Shown piece by piece: positions 23,803-32,756 of a DNA stretch of 64,000 nucleotides. The position numbers were made by a program, and so were the translations under genes. The notes beneath the pieces were generated by a model. The model saw only the letters and a list, made by a program, of their open reading frames with translations, was not told the origin of the DNA and made no database searches. Each line of letters opens with the position of its first letter. The first letter of the stretch is position 1. Origin of the DNA: Pseudanabaena mucicola FACHB-723 (GTDB lineage Bacteria; Cyanobacteriota; Cyanobacteriia; Pseudanabaenales; Pseudanabaenaceae); assembly GCF_014696385.1 (NCBI RefSeq), contig NZ_JACJQB010000011.1, forward strand, positions 1-64,000, read 5' to 3'.

Positions 23803-24771
23803 TTAGCTAACTTCAATACTTGGGGTACTGTCGTTGTAATTATTGCCACGACCGCGCCACCATGCTAGGAAAATGCAGGCATTAAAGATACTGGAATAAA
23901 CTCCAGACAGGAATCCGATGATCAGAGCAAGGGCAAAAAAGCGTAAGGTTGCGCCACCAAATAAGAAGATAGCAATCAAGGGCAAAGTAGAAGTCAATGT
24001 CGTATTCATCGAACGCCCCAAGGTCTGATTGACCGAAGCATTAACCAGATCATTAAACTTAGTTGCCCCTCCGTCGAGTTTGACATTCTCACGGATGCGA
24101 TCGTAAATAACTACGGTGTCATTCACCGAAAAGCCACAAATCGTTAGCATAGCTACAATAAACAAGCTATCAATTTCTATGCCTAAGGTTAGCCCCAGAA
24201 TCGAGAACAGACCTGCGGTTACGAAAATATCGTGAAATAGGGCGATAATGGCAAAGCTAGCATAATCTGATTGAAAGCGAAAGGCTAGGAAAATGCCAAT
24301 GCCAGCAAAAGAAATTGCCAAGGCTAGCAAACCGTTATTAAGGGCTTGCTGACCAATTGCAGGGCCCACATCATCAATTTGTGATTTTTTAGGATCAATC
24401 TCACCATATTTCTTGAGAGCATCGGTGAGGGTAACTCGCAAATCTTCTCGTTGTTCTGGAGATAGTCTGGCGGTGCGAACTGATACTCCCTTGAGATCTT
24501 TACCTTCAACCGATTGAATCACACTATTCGTAAAGCCCTTGCTTTCGATTGCTTGACGCACTCCGCCAATATCGATATTTTTGCCGCAATTATTGGCACT
24601 ATCGCAAGCTAATCCGAGGGTAATACTAGAACCGCCTGTAAAGTCAATTCCCAATCGCAATGGTGAACCAAACTGCTGAAATGACAGCACCATCGCCACG
24701 ATTCCTGCCAAAATGACGGCAGAAGAAATGGAAACATAGAGGCGAGCATTTTTAATTACATCTAATTTCAT
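23803..24771 (-). CDS. secF: Protein translocase subunit SecF
   Basis: A 322-residue inner/thylakoid membrane subunit that helps drive protein export through SecYEG using the proton gradient. Six membrane helices with the SecD_SecF core: FGSPLRLGIDFTGGSSITLGL, ALNNGLLALAISFAGIGIFLAF, ALFHDIFVTAGLFSILGL, FSVNDTVVIYDRIREN and NTTLTSTLPLIAIFLFGG. The start ATG overlaps the secD stop (ATGA), so the pair is one operon. Length is typical. Confidence 0.95.
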   Translation of the reverse strand: MKLDVIKNARLYVSISSAVILAGIVAMVLSFQQFGSPLRLGIDFTGGSSITLGLACDSANNCGKNIDIGGVRQAIESKGFTNSVIQSVEGKDLKGVSVRTARLSPEQREDLRVTLTDALKKYGEIDPKKSQIDDVGPAIGQQALNNGLLALAISFAGIGIFLAFRFQSDYASFAIIALFHDIFVTAGLFSILGLTLGIEIDSLFIVAMLTICGFSVNDTVVIYDRIRENVKLDGGATKFNDLVNASVNQTLGRSMNTTLTSTLPLIAIFLFGGATLRFFALALIIGFLSGVYSSIFNACIFLAWWRGRGNNYNDSTPSIEVS

Positions 24772-26249
24772 AACACTGCACCTGTTGTATTGTCGTTTTT
24801 CTTGTCTTCTACTACTGCTTCAGAAATTGCTGTATCTATATCGGCTGTCGAGATTTTGCCAAAGGATTTCATGCCGTAATATTCGGGCTTACGGAAGTTG
24901 GGGTTGCTAATCATCGCCAGCATCAATGAGCGGCTTAAGGTCACTGCCGTAAACATGCTTGTTAATACACCCACGCCAAGGGTAACTGCAAATCCTTTCA
25001 CAAAACCAGATCCGAGCCAAAACAAAGCACCACAAGCGATCAATGTGGTCACGTTGCTATCGAGGATACTCGACCATGCACGGTAAAAACCTGCCTCAAC
25101 GGATTTATAAAGGGTGCGTCCTGCCTTTAATTCCTCCTTCGTCCGCTCAAAAATCAGTACGTTAGCATCCACTGCCATACCGATACTGAGGATGAAGCCA
25201 GCAATTCCTGGTAAGGTCAAGACCACTCCGACCAAACTAAATAGCGCAAAGGTAATGATTGCATAGGTAATCAGGGCAATATCGGCAACTACACCTAAAA
25301 TGCGGTAGTACACCACCATAAAAATCAGGACTAAAGCTAAACCTGCTGTACCTGCATAAATGCTGCTGAGGATGCTATCTGCGCCAAGGGTTGCCCCAAC
25401 GGTTCGGTTTTCGACGATTTCCACAGGTACGGGTAAAGCACCTGCGCGTAGTTGCAAGGCTAATTCATTAGCAGTATCAAGATTAAAGTTACCTGTAATT
25501 ACAGCACGATTGCCTGTGATCCCCTTGCCTTGAAATTCTGGACCAACGGAGGGATAGCTGATCAATTTGTCATCGAGAAAAATACCGAGAACACGTCCAG
25601 TACCACCAATTTCACCTGTGGTTTGGGCGAATAGGTTGCCGCCTTCGTCATTAAAGGTGAGGGCAACTTGCCAAGAGTCGGGGCCATTCCCTGTTGGTGA
25701 AGCAACGGCATCTCTGAGCATATTACCTGTTAAGCCTGTGCGCTCAAAGATCCCTTTTAAGTCTTCAATACTCTTTTTGTAAGCTACTTCATTCTCTGCG
25801 ATCGCATTTTTATCGCCAGAAGTTTTGAGGATTTCACGCTGAATCGCCGCCGCATCGCGTATTTGCAATCTTGCCCTTAGTTCACTTTCCGTACCTTTTT
25901 TTTGCTTACGAAAATCAAGCTGAGCGGTAGTACCAATTACCCGTTCTGCTTGGGCAGGATCATTGACCCCCGGTAGCTGAACGATCAGTTGGTCATTACC
26001 TGATATTAAGATTGTTGCTTCGGAGACTCCCAAGCCATTAATACGCTGTTCCACCACGAATTTGGCAGTTTCCATGATGCGCGGCGTAATTTCATTAATC
26101 CCTTGCTCAGGGTTAGTTTTTGCTTGGAGTGTAAGCTGTGCGCCACCTCGCAAATCCAGTCCCAACTTGGGTGGATTGCTAATGCTGAGATACACAGCCC
26201 CGATTAAAATTGCCAATACAAAGGCAAGCAGGCGGCTTTGTTTACCCAT
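24768..26249 (-). CDS. secD: Protein translocase subunit SecD
   Basis: A 493-residue export motor subunit. It begins with a membrane helix (LLAFVLAILIGAVYLSI) and LGLDLRGGAQLTLQA, then a large periplasmic region with VVEQRINGLGVSEATI and QLPGVNDPAQAERVIG, and ends with five helices carrying GFILSIGMAVDANVLIFERTKEE, with the conserved Asp in the proton path. The P1 head domain is intact. SecD and SecF are separate, as in other cyanobacteria. Confidence 0.95.
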   Translation of the reverse strand: MGKQSRLLAFVLAILIGAVYLSISNPPKLGLDLRGGAQLTLQAKTNPEQGINEITPRIMETAKFVVEQRINGLGVSEATILISGNDQLIVQLPGVNDPAQAERVIGTTAQLDFRKQKKGTESELRARLQIRDAAAIQREILKTSGDKNAIAENEVAYKKSIEDLKGIFERTGLTGNMLRDAVASPTGNGPDSWQVALTFNDEGGNLFAQTTGEIGGTGRVLGIFLDDKLISYPSVGPEFQGKGITGNRAVITGNFNLDTANELALQLRAGALPVPVEIVENRTVGATLGADSILSSIYAGTAGLALVLIFMVVYYRILGVVADIALITYAIITFALFSLVGVVLTLPGIAGFILSIGMAVDANVLIFERTKEELKAGRTLYKSVEAGFYRAWSSILDSNVTTLIACGALFWLGSGFVKGFAVTLGVGVLTSMFTAVTLSRSLMLAMISNPNFRKPEYYGMKSFGKISTADIDTAISEAVVEDKKNDNTTGAVL

Positions 26250-26292
26250 ATTTTTATAGATTTTGCGATCGCTATTTTTGCAAAGCTGAAAG

Positions 26293-26400
26293 TATAGCTA
26301 TAGTCAAGTAAGACAAAACCCAAAAGAGAGTTGCGGCGCTTCGCGCCGCAACTCTCTTTTGGGTTTTGGTTTTGTCTTAACATAGATGGCTACAGTTATA
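26293..26400. repeat. Palindromic MITE, TATAG ends (family copy 3, best preserved)
   Basis: A 108-base near-perfect inverted repeat: TATAGCTATAGTC at the left, complement of TATAACTGTAGCC at the right, then AAGACAAAACCCAAAAGAGA-type arms and the core GTTGCGGCGC-TTC-GCGCCGCAAC. It lies upstream of secD and contains no ORF. The rest of the 26250-26585 gap holds only this element, AT-rich text and the mscS terminator. Confidence 0.85.
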
Positions 26401-26539
26401 GCTTTAATATAAATTCATAAAATCCACAATGAACTTAGAGGATTTTGAGACATCTGCCATCATAGCTCACTAACTGTATTTGTGATGATATGGAAGCTGT
26501 TGCCACTTGGCTTATATCGCATCCAAGTACCCAGACAAT

Positions 26540-26569
26540 AAAAAAAGAGGGCATCTGCCCTCTTTTTTT
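26540..26569 (-). terminator. Terminator of the mscS gene
   Basis: Arms AAAAAAAGAGGGCA / TGCCCTCTTTTTTT with a two-base loop, 17 bases past the mscS stop on the minus strand. A/T runs on both sides would let it work in either direction. Confidence 0.85.
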
Positions 26570-26585
26570 ATCCTTAGTTTTGGGA

Positions 26586-27401
26586 TTAAGACTGACGGAC
26601 TTGAAAATGCTGTTGAGGAACGGCAAAACCAGAATCACTAAAGCTTTCGCGAATTATGCGATTGGTATCGAAATAAACTTGCCAATAGTGAGCATTGTTG
26701 CAGAAAGGTCTGACTGCTAAAACTGGCCCCATGGGTGTGAAGGAAATAATTTCAATGGAAGGTGCGGGATTACTCATGACGTTGGGAATATTCGCAATTC
26801 TATCTTGCAGAATTCTGATAGCCTCATTGGGATTAACCGAGTGATCTAATTGCGCCTGTAACTCAACACGACGATAGGGGTTAGCCGAGTAATTTTGAAT
26901 ATTGTCAGAGAATAGCTTGTTATTACCAACAAAGGTACGCACGTTATCAGGGGTATCAATGGTCGTTACAAATAACCCAATTTCCACGACCGTACCTGTG
27001 ATTCCTCCCGCACAGATAAAGTCGCCCACTTGGAAAGGGCGCAAAATAATCAAAAATGCCCCTGCGGCAAAATTTGCCAACAATCCGCTCCATGCTGCAC
27101 CGATCGCAATACCAGCCGCCGCCAAGAGAGCCGCAAAGGAAGTAGTTTCAACTCCAAAGTATCCGAGAATTGCAACAACTAAGACGATATTTAAGAGCAC
27201 GGATAGACTGGCAAGCATATAGCCAATCAGGGTGGGATCAATCCTTTGCTTGGTGAGGGCGCGAGATGTCAGGCTACCTGCAATTTCAATCAATTTACGC
27301 CCGACAAACCAGAGAATAATTGCTGCAAGAACCTTAAATACTGCACCAGATATCAGATTTAAGTTGGTTGACAACACATTTTGTAAAGTTTGAGTATCCA
27401 T
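26586..27401 (-). CDS. Small-conductance mechanosensitive channel (MscS family)
   Basis: A 271-residue MscS-type channel that opens under membrane tension to release solutes. Three N-terminal helices (LISGAVFKVLAAIILWFVG, MLASLSVLLNIVLVVAIL and the pore helix AALLAAAGIAIGAAWSGLLANFAAG with its Ala/Gly packing), then FLIILRPFQVGDFI, VVEIGLFVTTIDTPDN and VGNNKLFSDNIQNYS of the beta domain. The ATG at 27401 is preferred over the upstream frame to 27443. Length and motifs match the E. coli MscS size class. Confidence 0.9.
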   Translation of the reverse strand: MDTQTLQNVLSTNLNLISGAVFKVLAAIILWFVGRKLIEIAGSLTSRALTKQRIDPTLIGYMLASLSVLLNIVLVVAILGYFGVETTSFAALLAAAGIAIGAAWSGLLANFAAGAFLIILRPFQVGDFICAGGITGTVVEIGLFVTTIDTPDNVRTFVGNNKLFSDNIQNYSANPYRRVELQAQLDHSVNPNEAIRILQDRIANIPNVMSNPAPSIEIISFTPMGPVLAVRPFCNNAHYWQVYFDTNRIIRESFSDSGFAVPQQHFQVRQS

Positions 27402-27895
27402 TTTGTAAGATTTCACTCCAATCGTAATGAAGACAGTTATCAATATAAATCAAGAAATGATCTAGTCACAACATAGATTCTGATGCATATTAAGAACGAT
27501 TTAATCGTGTTTATTAATATAAATTTAATTAATAAATAATACAGGGATAATTATAGAATTAAGCGACATATAAACAAGCTAATTAGTGCGACATCGTTAA
27601 AGGTGAAATCCAGAGCTTAGATTAACTACTATGCTGACAGTGTAAGTCTTTAAACTTTAAGTTTGCTTGTGCTGAGATACTTTCAAGTTACAAATCCAGC
27701 ATTATTTAAAATTAATTTTAAATAATGCTGGATTTGTAGCAATCCTCAATAGTTTATAGCAAGATAAAAATATTCAGTACCATTGTTTGGCAAGATTTAC
27801 ATTCCATCAATGATGTAAAGATACTGTATTTATGGAAACTTAAAATAAGATAATATTAATGCAAACTTATTTATCTATTCTTTTATAATGTCTTT
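27402..27895. other. Intergenic region between divergent mscS and kinase genes
   Basis: About 490 strongly AT-rich bases without a credible ORF. The notable feature is a perfect 48-bp palindrome at 27690-27737 (listed separately). The promoters of both divergent genes must lie here. CTTTAT is next to the kinase start, and no clear ribosome-binding sequence is seen. Confidence 0.5.
27690..27737. repeat. 48-bp perfect palindrome without a loop
   Basis: The two 24-base halves are exact complements meeting at AATT: left half ACAAATCCAGCATTATTTAA then AATT, right half its mirror. It is AT-rich in the centre with GC in CCAGC/GCTGG near the ends. Confidence 0.85.
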
Positions 27896-29398
27896 ATGTT
27901 AGGTAAGTTACTAGATCACCGCTATCGCATTATTAAAGAGTTAGCTGAGGGAGGTTTTTCACAAACTTACCTTGCCGAAGATACGCGCCTGCCCAAAAAT
28001 CCACCCTGTGTGGTTAAGCATCTTAATCCCACTATTGATGATCCTGTATTCACCAAAAAGGCTCTAGAGCTATTTAAATCAGAGGCGGAAACTCTGCAAG
28101 AGTTAGGTAAGCATGATTTAATTCCGCAGCTTTATGCTTATTTTGAGGAAAATCAAGAATTTTATCTTGTGCAAGAGTTTATTGCTGGTCATCCTCTGAG
28201 TACCGAGATGCCTGCGGGTAGCCAAATGGCAGAGTCAAGAGTTGCTCAGATTATTAAAGAAGTTCTCGAAATTCTGCAATTTGTCCATACATATCATGTG
28301 ATTCACCGTGACATTAAGCCTAGTAACTTAATTCGTCGGCATCGGGATGGCAAACTCGTATTAATTGATTTTGGGACAGTCAAGCAAGTGCAGATGGAAG
28401 TTGCCAACGCCCATCACAAATCTAGGGTGACGTTGCCCATTGGCACGCTCGGATATATGTCCTATGAGCAGGAGCGTGGACAGTCGGTTCCCTCCAGTGA
28501 TATTTATGCGCTAGGGATGTTGGCTTTACAAGCTTTAACAGGCAAACATCCTAGTCAGTTTCCGAGAGATCGCGATAATGAGGTGAACTGGCGGAGCTAT
28601 GTAAAGGTCAGTCGTGAATTTGCGATCATTTTAGATCTAATGACGCGCTGTAATCCTCGCGATCGCTATCAGAGTGTGGATGAAGTGCTAAAGGATATTT
28701 CTAAACTTCCCAAACTCAGTCAGGAATCACCAAGAATCAGTGATGATCGGGTGGCTGAACAATTTAAACCGAGTTGGTTAGTTATGCCATCGGTGGTTGC
28801 ATTGTTCATATTTGGTGGTGTTTATCTCGTAAATCGTCAGGTTAATGGCAATCTATTAAATGCTAATCGCCCAAGTAATCAACCAACTGCGATCGCAAGT
28901 CCATCTCCTACAGATCCCACTCAAACTACTAGCAAATCTAGCTATAGCCAATTAAGTAGCTATCTCAAAGCCAAAGACTGGCAAGCGGCGGATCAGGAAA
29001 CCTATTTACTGCTGCTCAAGGCGGCGGGTAAGCGCTCCTATGCTGATGGCACGTTCCATCCTGATGAGTTAAGTCGCATTCCCTGTGCAGATTTGGTGCT
29101 AATTGATCAGCTATGGACAAGGGCAAGTAATAGCAAGCAAGGACTGACCGCCCAAAGAAAAATCTATGAAAATTTAGCTCAGGATATTCGCAATACCTAT
29201 ACTAATGTCGGCTGGCTGAATGAGTCGGGTGTATTTGCGATCGCAACCATCTACAATCGCCAAACTGCACGTTGGGAATATCTTGAGGGTAGTCAACCAA
29301 ATTTTAAGAATCCCCCTGTTGGACATTTGCCGTTCTTACTTCGCGCTCCTAGCAAGAATCTAGAGCAGATGACTACTTTATATCGCTGTAGCTCTTAA
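27896..29398 (+). CDS. Serine/threonine protein kinase with C-terminal GUN4-like domain
   Basis: A 500-residue membrane protein. Residues 1-275 are a Hanks-type kinase: LAEGGFSQTYLAED (glycine loop), VVKHLNP (ATP Lys), VIHRDIKPSNLI (catalytic loop), LIDFGTVKQV (DFG) and GTLGYMSYEQ in place of the APE motif. A single helix follows (WLVMPSVVALFIFGGVYLV, ~297-316), then a Ser/Thr/Pro linker and residues ~355-500 with a GUN4 fold: YLKAKDWQAADQETYLLLLKA, FHPDELSRIPCADLVLIDQLW, FAIATIYNRQTARWEYLE. GUN4 binds porphyrins and assists Mg-chelatase, so the domain may sense tetrapyrroles outside the kinase; this is inference. Confidence 0.9.
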   Translation: MLGKLLDHRYRIIKELAEGGFSQTYLAEDTRLPKNPPCVVKHLNPTIDDPVFTKKALELFKSEAETLQELGKHDLIPQLYAYFEENQEFYLVQEFIAGHPLSTEMPAGSQMAESRVAQIIKEVLEILQFVHTYHVIHRDIKPSNLIRRHRDGKLVLIDFGTVKQVQMEVANAHHKSRVTLPIGTLGYMSYEQERGQSVPSSDIYALGMLALQALTGKHPSQFPRDRDNEVNWRSYVKVSREFAIILDLMTRCNPRDRYQSVDEVLKDISKLPKLSQESPRISDDRVAEQFKPSWLVMPSVVALFIFGGVYLVNRQVNGNLLNANRPSNQPTAIASPSPTDPTQTTSKSSYSQLSSYLKAKDWQAADQETYLLLLKAAGKRSYADGTFHPDELSRIPCADLVLIDQLWTRASNSKQGLTAQRKIYENLAQDIRNTYTNVGWLNESGVFAIATIYNRQTARWEYLEGSQPNFKNPPVGHLPFLLRAPSKNLEQMTTLYRCSS

Positions 29399-29399
29399 G

Positions 29400-29436
29400 G
29401 ATCTTATGTCTCTCGCATCGCGAGAGACATAAGATC
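29400..29436. terminator. Bidirectional terminator-like hairpin
   Basis: A 17-bp perfect stem (ATCTTATGTCTCTCGC / GCGAGAGACATAAGAT plus one flanking pair), loop ATC, between the convergent kinase and DUF genes. Confidence 0.7.
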
Positions 29437-29442
29437 TAGCTT

Positions 29443-29742
29443 CTAATCTTCAACGGTAGATACTAATCTCAATTCACGGGGGATTGCCTCTGTTTCCGCA
29501 GCGAATTCTAATTGAGTCTCGCGTGTTGGTAAATAACCTGACTCCGCAAAGGAAATCAACATTCTTTGCAAAGCAATCCATACTTCCGATTCAAATTCCC
29601 AATCATGACGTGAATTGGCGCGACCAGCAATTGATCGCAAAGCCCAAAAGTAACTATTACGGACAATTGAGCCTTGTTTATTATATTTCGGTACATCCTC
29701 ACGATGAATAAATAGAACTTCATTCTCAATCTTGACGCGCAT
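29443..29742 (-). CDS. Hypothetical protein
   Basis: A 99-residue protein starting MRVKIENEVLFIHREDVPKY. It is soluble and acidic, with a Trp/Arg-rich middle (YFWALRSIAGRANSRHDWEF) and a helix EVWIALQRMLISFAESGY. No known family is recognised, and no motif suggests an enzyme. It lies 23 bases downstream of the thioredoxin-fold gene on the same strand and probably shares its transcript. Confidence 0.6.
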   Translation of the reverse strand: MRVKIENEVLFIHREDVPKYNKQGSIVRNSYFWALRSIAGRANSRHDWEFESEVWIALQRMLISFAESGYLPTRETQLEFAAETEAIPRELRLVSTVED

Positions 29743-29765
29743 TTTAATTCTTTCGATCTGCTGAA

Positions 29766-31109
29766 CTACTTACTGATTCCCGTATAGATATTCTCATTTA
29801 CTAAGCCCAACCAAGGATCACTTGCTGGAGTAAGAAAAAGTTGATCATATACACGTCGATTCAGTAAAACAAGGGGGCTTTCATCACGCCTCGGCTCGCC
29901 ATTTAGATAATTATCTATAAACTCGCCATTAGCAAACCAACTGTGAATCTGGGCATGGAATACATATTCATTACGAACTGTATCCTGTGCGATCGCAGTT
30001 TCAAAACTGCTAACTACCGTAGGCAAAGAAGCACTTGCTGGCAATTTACGCTGCATTAATTTCAAGCTACCTTGATCGAGGTAAACACGATTTTGATACA
30101 GCCTTGCCAATCTCGCCCAATTCGTATCACTGAGCTTTGAAAAGGGATCGGTGGGTGTGACTTCTGGTAATGGCTCACTGCTAGTGCGGGTCAAGGTGGG
30201 CATCTCAACCATCATCTTTCCTACGGTCAATCGGCTAGCTAGCATAGCACTTGGAGTATTCGCTGTTGTCGCTGGACGCTCTAATAATGGTTGCAGTGGT
30301 AAGCGTAACCTTGTGAGATCCGAGCGCCAACTTTGTTCGAGCTTAGCAAGTTGCTCACGATGGTATGTAACTAGGGTTTCCCGACGCAGGCTAGGGTTAT
30401 TTGACTTGCTCAACAATTTGGCGACATTCTCAGCATCCTTGAGTTGTTCGATAAATGCTTGAGGACTATATAGCCCCGGAATCGCATCAATCGGCAAACC
30501 ATCGGCATCTAAAACATAGTGAATGCTGTTGCCTGTAATTGTTTGCTCTAACTTACGACCATCGCCAAAATCAATTGTCACCTTAGGGACAGGACGCTCT
30601 GACTGCCAGTGCAAAATAAAGCGATCGCGTAATAGTTGTGACACCGCCGTATTAGGATAAAGCGCCGTGCGGAAAAATCGACTATTGGCACAACTTAGCT
30701 CATCACTGAGATTGCCCAACAAGCGCAAAGACAAAATCGGCTTACCTGTATTTTTAGCAGCAGTTTTGGCAGCTTCTAGATCTGTGTACCAATACAAGCG
30801 CGAGGCATCACAATCCTTTTGTTGACAAATGGCATCAAGAGTTGCTCTTAATTGCGGATTATTGGGCAGATCCTTTTGATAGGCATTGAGAAAAGCCGAC
30901 ACCCCCGCATCTTTAAAATCTCTTAAATTTGCGATCGCAGTTTTTGCTGTAGCGGGATCGCTGAAAGTTGCTTTTTGTAATAAACTAGCCAAATTTTGCG
31001 GCGAATTGGCAATAGCTGTCTGTGGCGAAGCGATGACCGTAATTGCGATCGCACCCAAGCCCATGAGTGCAACAGATGAATTAGCCAGCATTTGTTTCAC
31101 AAGCATCAT
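29766..31109 (-). CDS. Exported thioredoxin-fold protein lacking a CXXC
   Basis: A 447-residue protein with a signal peptide (VALMGLGAIAITVIASPQTAIA, likely cleavage after AIAN). After a helical region (Asp/Ala repeats to ~125), a thioredoxin-like domain appears at ~135-255: AAKNTGKPILSLRLLG, then NLSDELSCANSRFFRTALYP in place of the active-site loop, and FILHWQSERP; GNSIHYVLDADGLPIDAIPG is the last core strand with the cis-Pro region. Only one Cys is at the site, so it is unlikely to be a classic dithiol reductase. The C-terminal ~190 residues are unrecognised and end with DPWLGLVNENIYTGI. Such proteins occur in cyanobacteria and planctomycetes. Confidence 0.72.
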   Translation of the reverse strand: MMLVKQMLANSSVALMGLGAIAITVIASPQTAIANSPQNLASLLQKATFSDPATAKTAIANLRDFKDAGVSAFLNAYQKDLPNNPQLRATLDAICQQKDCDASRLYWYTDLEAAKTAAKNTGKPILSLRLLGNLSDELSCANSRFFRTALYPNTAVSQLLRDRFILHWQSERPVPKVTIDFGDGRKLEQTITGNSIHYVLDADGLPIDAIPGLYSPQAFIEQLKDAENVAKLLSKSNNPSLRRETLVTYHREQLAKLEQSWRSDLTRLRLPLQPLLERPATTANTPSAMLASRLTVGKMMVEMPTLTRTSSEPLPEVTPTDPFSKLSDTNWARLARLYQNRVYLDQGSLKLMQRKLPASASLPTVVSSFETAIAQDTVRNEYVFHAQIHSWFANGEFIDNYLNGEPRRDESPLVLLNRRVYDQLFLTPASDPWLGLVNENIYTGISK

Positions 31110-31201
31110 AAAACTTTCCTACTACAGTCAGTCACATTTGGCTTCACTTTACCCCGCCCGACGTGTTGATATGACATCTTGTTCCCAAAGTTAATTTTTC
31201 C

Positions 31202-31224
31202 AGATAGTTACGCCGTAACTATCT
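31202..31224. repeat. Small perfect hairpin
   Basis: AGATAGTTACG / CGTAACTATCT around a single base, in the gap between the divergent thioredoxin-fold gene and glgC. It could mark a regulatory dyad; nothing else is seen in this 245-base gap. Confidence 0.5.
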
Positions 31225-31354
31225 CTATTAATTAGCCCTACGACTTTATGCGTTTGTGTTCTTACATTACTTGCCACGATCCCCGCAAAGATAGACAATG
31301 TTTGCATTCAGAAAAAATATGCAAATAAAAAAGCCAAGATAATCCGAATAATTT

Positions 31355-32644
31355 ATGAAAAATGTACTGGCTATCATTCTGGGCGGCGGACAGGGAAGCC
31401 GACTATATCCCCTCACTAAGACACGCGCTAAACCCGCCGTCCCCGTAGCAGGAAAATATCGCCTGATCGATATTCCTGTAAGTAACTGCATCAACTCAGG
31501 CATTGAAAAGATTTACATCCTGACCCAGTTTAACTCCGCCTCACTAAATCGCCACGTTAATCAAGCCTATCGTCCTGCGTCTTACTCTGATGGCTTTGTC
31601 GAAATTTTGGCGGCGCAGCAAACTCCCGATAGCCCAGACTGGTTCCAAGGTACTGCCGACGCTGTACGTCGATATTCATGGCTTTTAGAATCTTGGGATG
31701 TAAGCGAATACTTAATCCTATCTGGTGATCATCTGTACAACATGGACTATGAAAAGTTCGTCCAACATCACCGCGAAACTGGTGCAGATATTACCCTATC
31801 AGTCTTACCCGTCGATCAGAAAAAAGCTTCAGCCTTTGGTCTGCTCAAAACTGATGACTCTGGCAAAGTGATTAATTTCCTAGAGAAGCCCAAGGGTGAA
31901 GCCCTAGAGGCAATGCGTGTTGATACAACTAAACTGGGTTTAGATCAAGCCTCTGCGATCGCAAATCCTTTTATTGCCTCAATGGGTATCTATGTATTTA
32001 ACAAGCAAGCAATGTTAAAGCTGCTTAGTGCCAATCCTGAACACACAGATTTCGGCAAAGAAATTATTCCTAATGCCATCAATAGTTTGAATGTTCAAGC
32101 TTATCTCTATAAAGGATATTGGGAAGATATCGGAACTATCGAGTCATTCTATCAAGCCAATCTAGAATTGACTCGTCATCCAGCTACAGGTTTTAATTTC
32201 TACGAAACCAAAAAACCGATTTACACCCGCGCCCGCTATTTACCCCCCAGTAAAGTTCATGATTCTAAGGTCAAGGACTCTGTAATTGGCGAAGGCTGCC
32301 TCATTAATCAAGCAACTGTCAACAATTCTGTTGTCGGTATTCGGATGCACATTGATGCTAACTGTGTGATTGAAGACACCCTACTCATGGGCTGTGACTT
32401 CTATCAACCTCAAGAAGACCGACAAGATGATCTAGAAAACAATCGAGTTCCCATGGGAATCGGAGAAAACACGATTATTCGTCATGCGATCATCGACAAG
32501 AATGCTCGCATTGGTAAGAATGTGCAGATCATTAACAAAGATCACGTTCAAGATGTAAATCGTGAAGATCAAGGCTATTGCATCTGTAACGGTATTGTCG
32601 TCGTTGTCAAAAATGCCGTTATTCCTGATAACACCATTATCTAA
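31355..32644 (+). CDS. glgC: Glucose-1-phosphate adenylyltransferase
   Basis: Makes ADP-glucose for glycogen synthesis; allosterically activated by 3-phosphoglycerate in cyanobacteria. The 429-residue protein has [35 protein letters not shown] (split: nucleotide-binding loop GGGQGSRL, then the substrate Lys), [25 protein letters not shown] and FLEKPKGE of the catalytic domain, and a C-terminal left-handed beta-helix ([14 protein letters not shown]). The C-terminal IICNGI-like [18 protein letters not shown] holds the lysine bound by the activator. Alone in its unit. Confidence 0.96.
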   Translation: MKNVLAIILGGGQGSRLYPLTKTRAKPAVPVAGKYRLIDIPVSNCINSGIEKIYILTQFNSASLNRHVNQAYRPASYSDGFVEILAAQQTPDSPDWFQGTADAVRRYSWLLESWDVSEYLILSGDHLYNMDYEKFVQHHRETGADITLSVLPVDQKKASAFGLLKTDDSGKVINFLEKPKGEALEAMRVDTTKLGLDQASAIANPFIASMGIYVFNKQAMLKLLSANPEHTDFGKEIIPNAINSLNVQAYLYKGYWEDIGTIESFYQANLELTRHPATGFNFYETKKPIYTRARYLPPSKVHDSKVKDSVIGEGCLINQATVNNSVVGIRMHIDANCVIEDTLLMGCDFYQPQEDRQDDLENNRVPMGIGENTIIRHAIIDKNARIGKNVQIINKDHVQDVNREDQGYCICNGIVVVVKNAVIPDNTII

Positions 32645-32688
32645 ACCCTAAAAACCATGGCGCACGCGCAGCGTTCGTCTACAGATTT

Positions 32689-32756
32689 TATAGCTGTAAG
32701 CCCAAAAAGCGAGTTGCGGCGCTTCGCGCCGCAACTCGCTTTTTGGGTTTTATATA
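32689..32756. repeat. Palindromic MITE, TATAG ends (family copy 4)
   Basis: TATAGCTGTAAGCCCAAAAA, core GCGAGTTGCGGCGC-TTC-GCGCCGCAACTCGC, then TTTTTGGGTTTTATATAG. The perfect stem is over 20 bp. The right end overlaps the gatA stop codon (32750-32752, complement TAA). A broken GCGCACGCGCAGCG piece of the other palindrome family lies just to the left. Confidence 0.8.
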
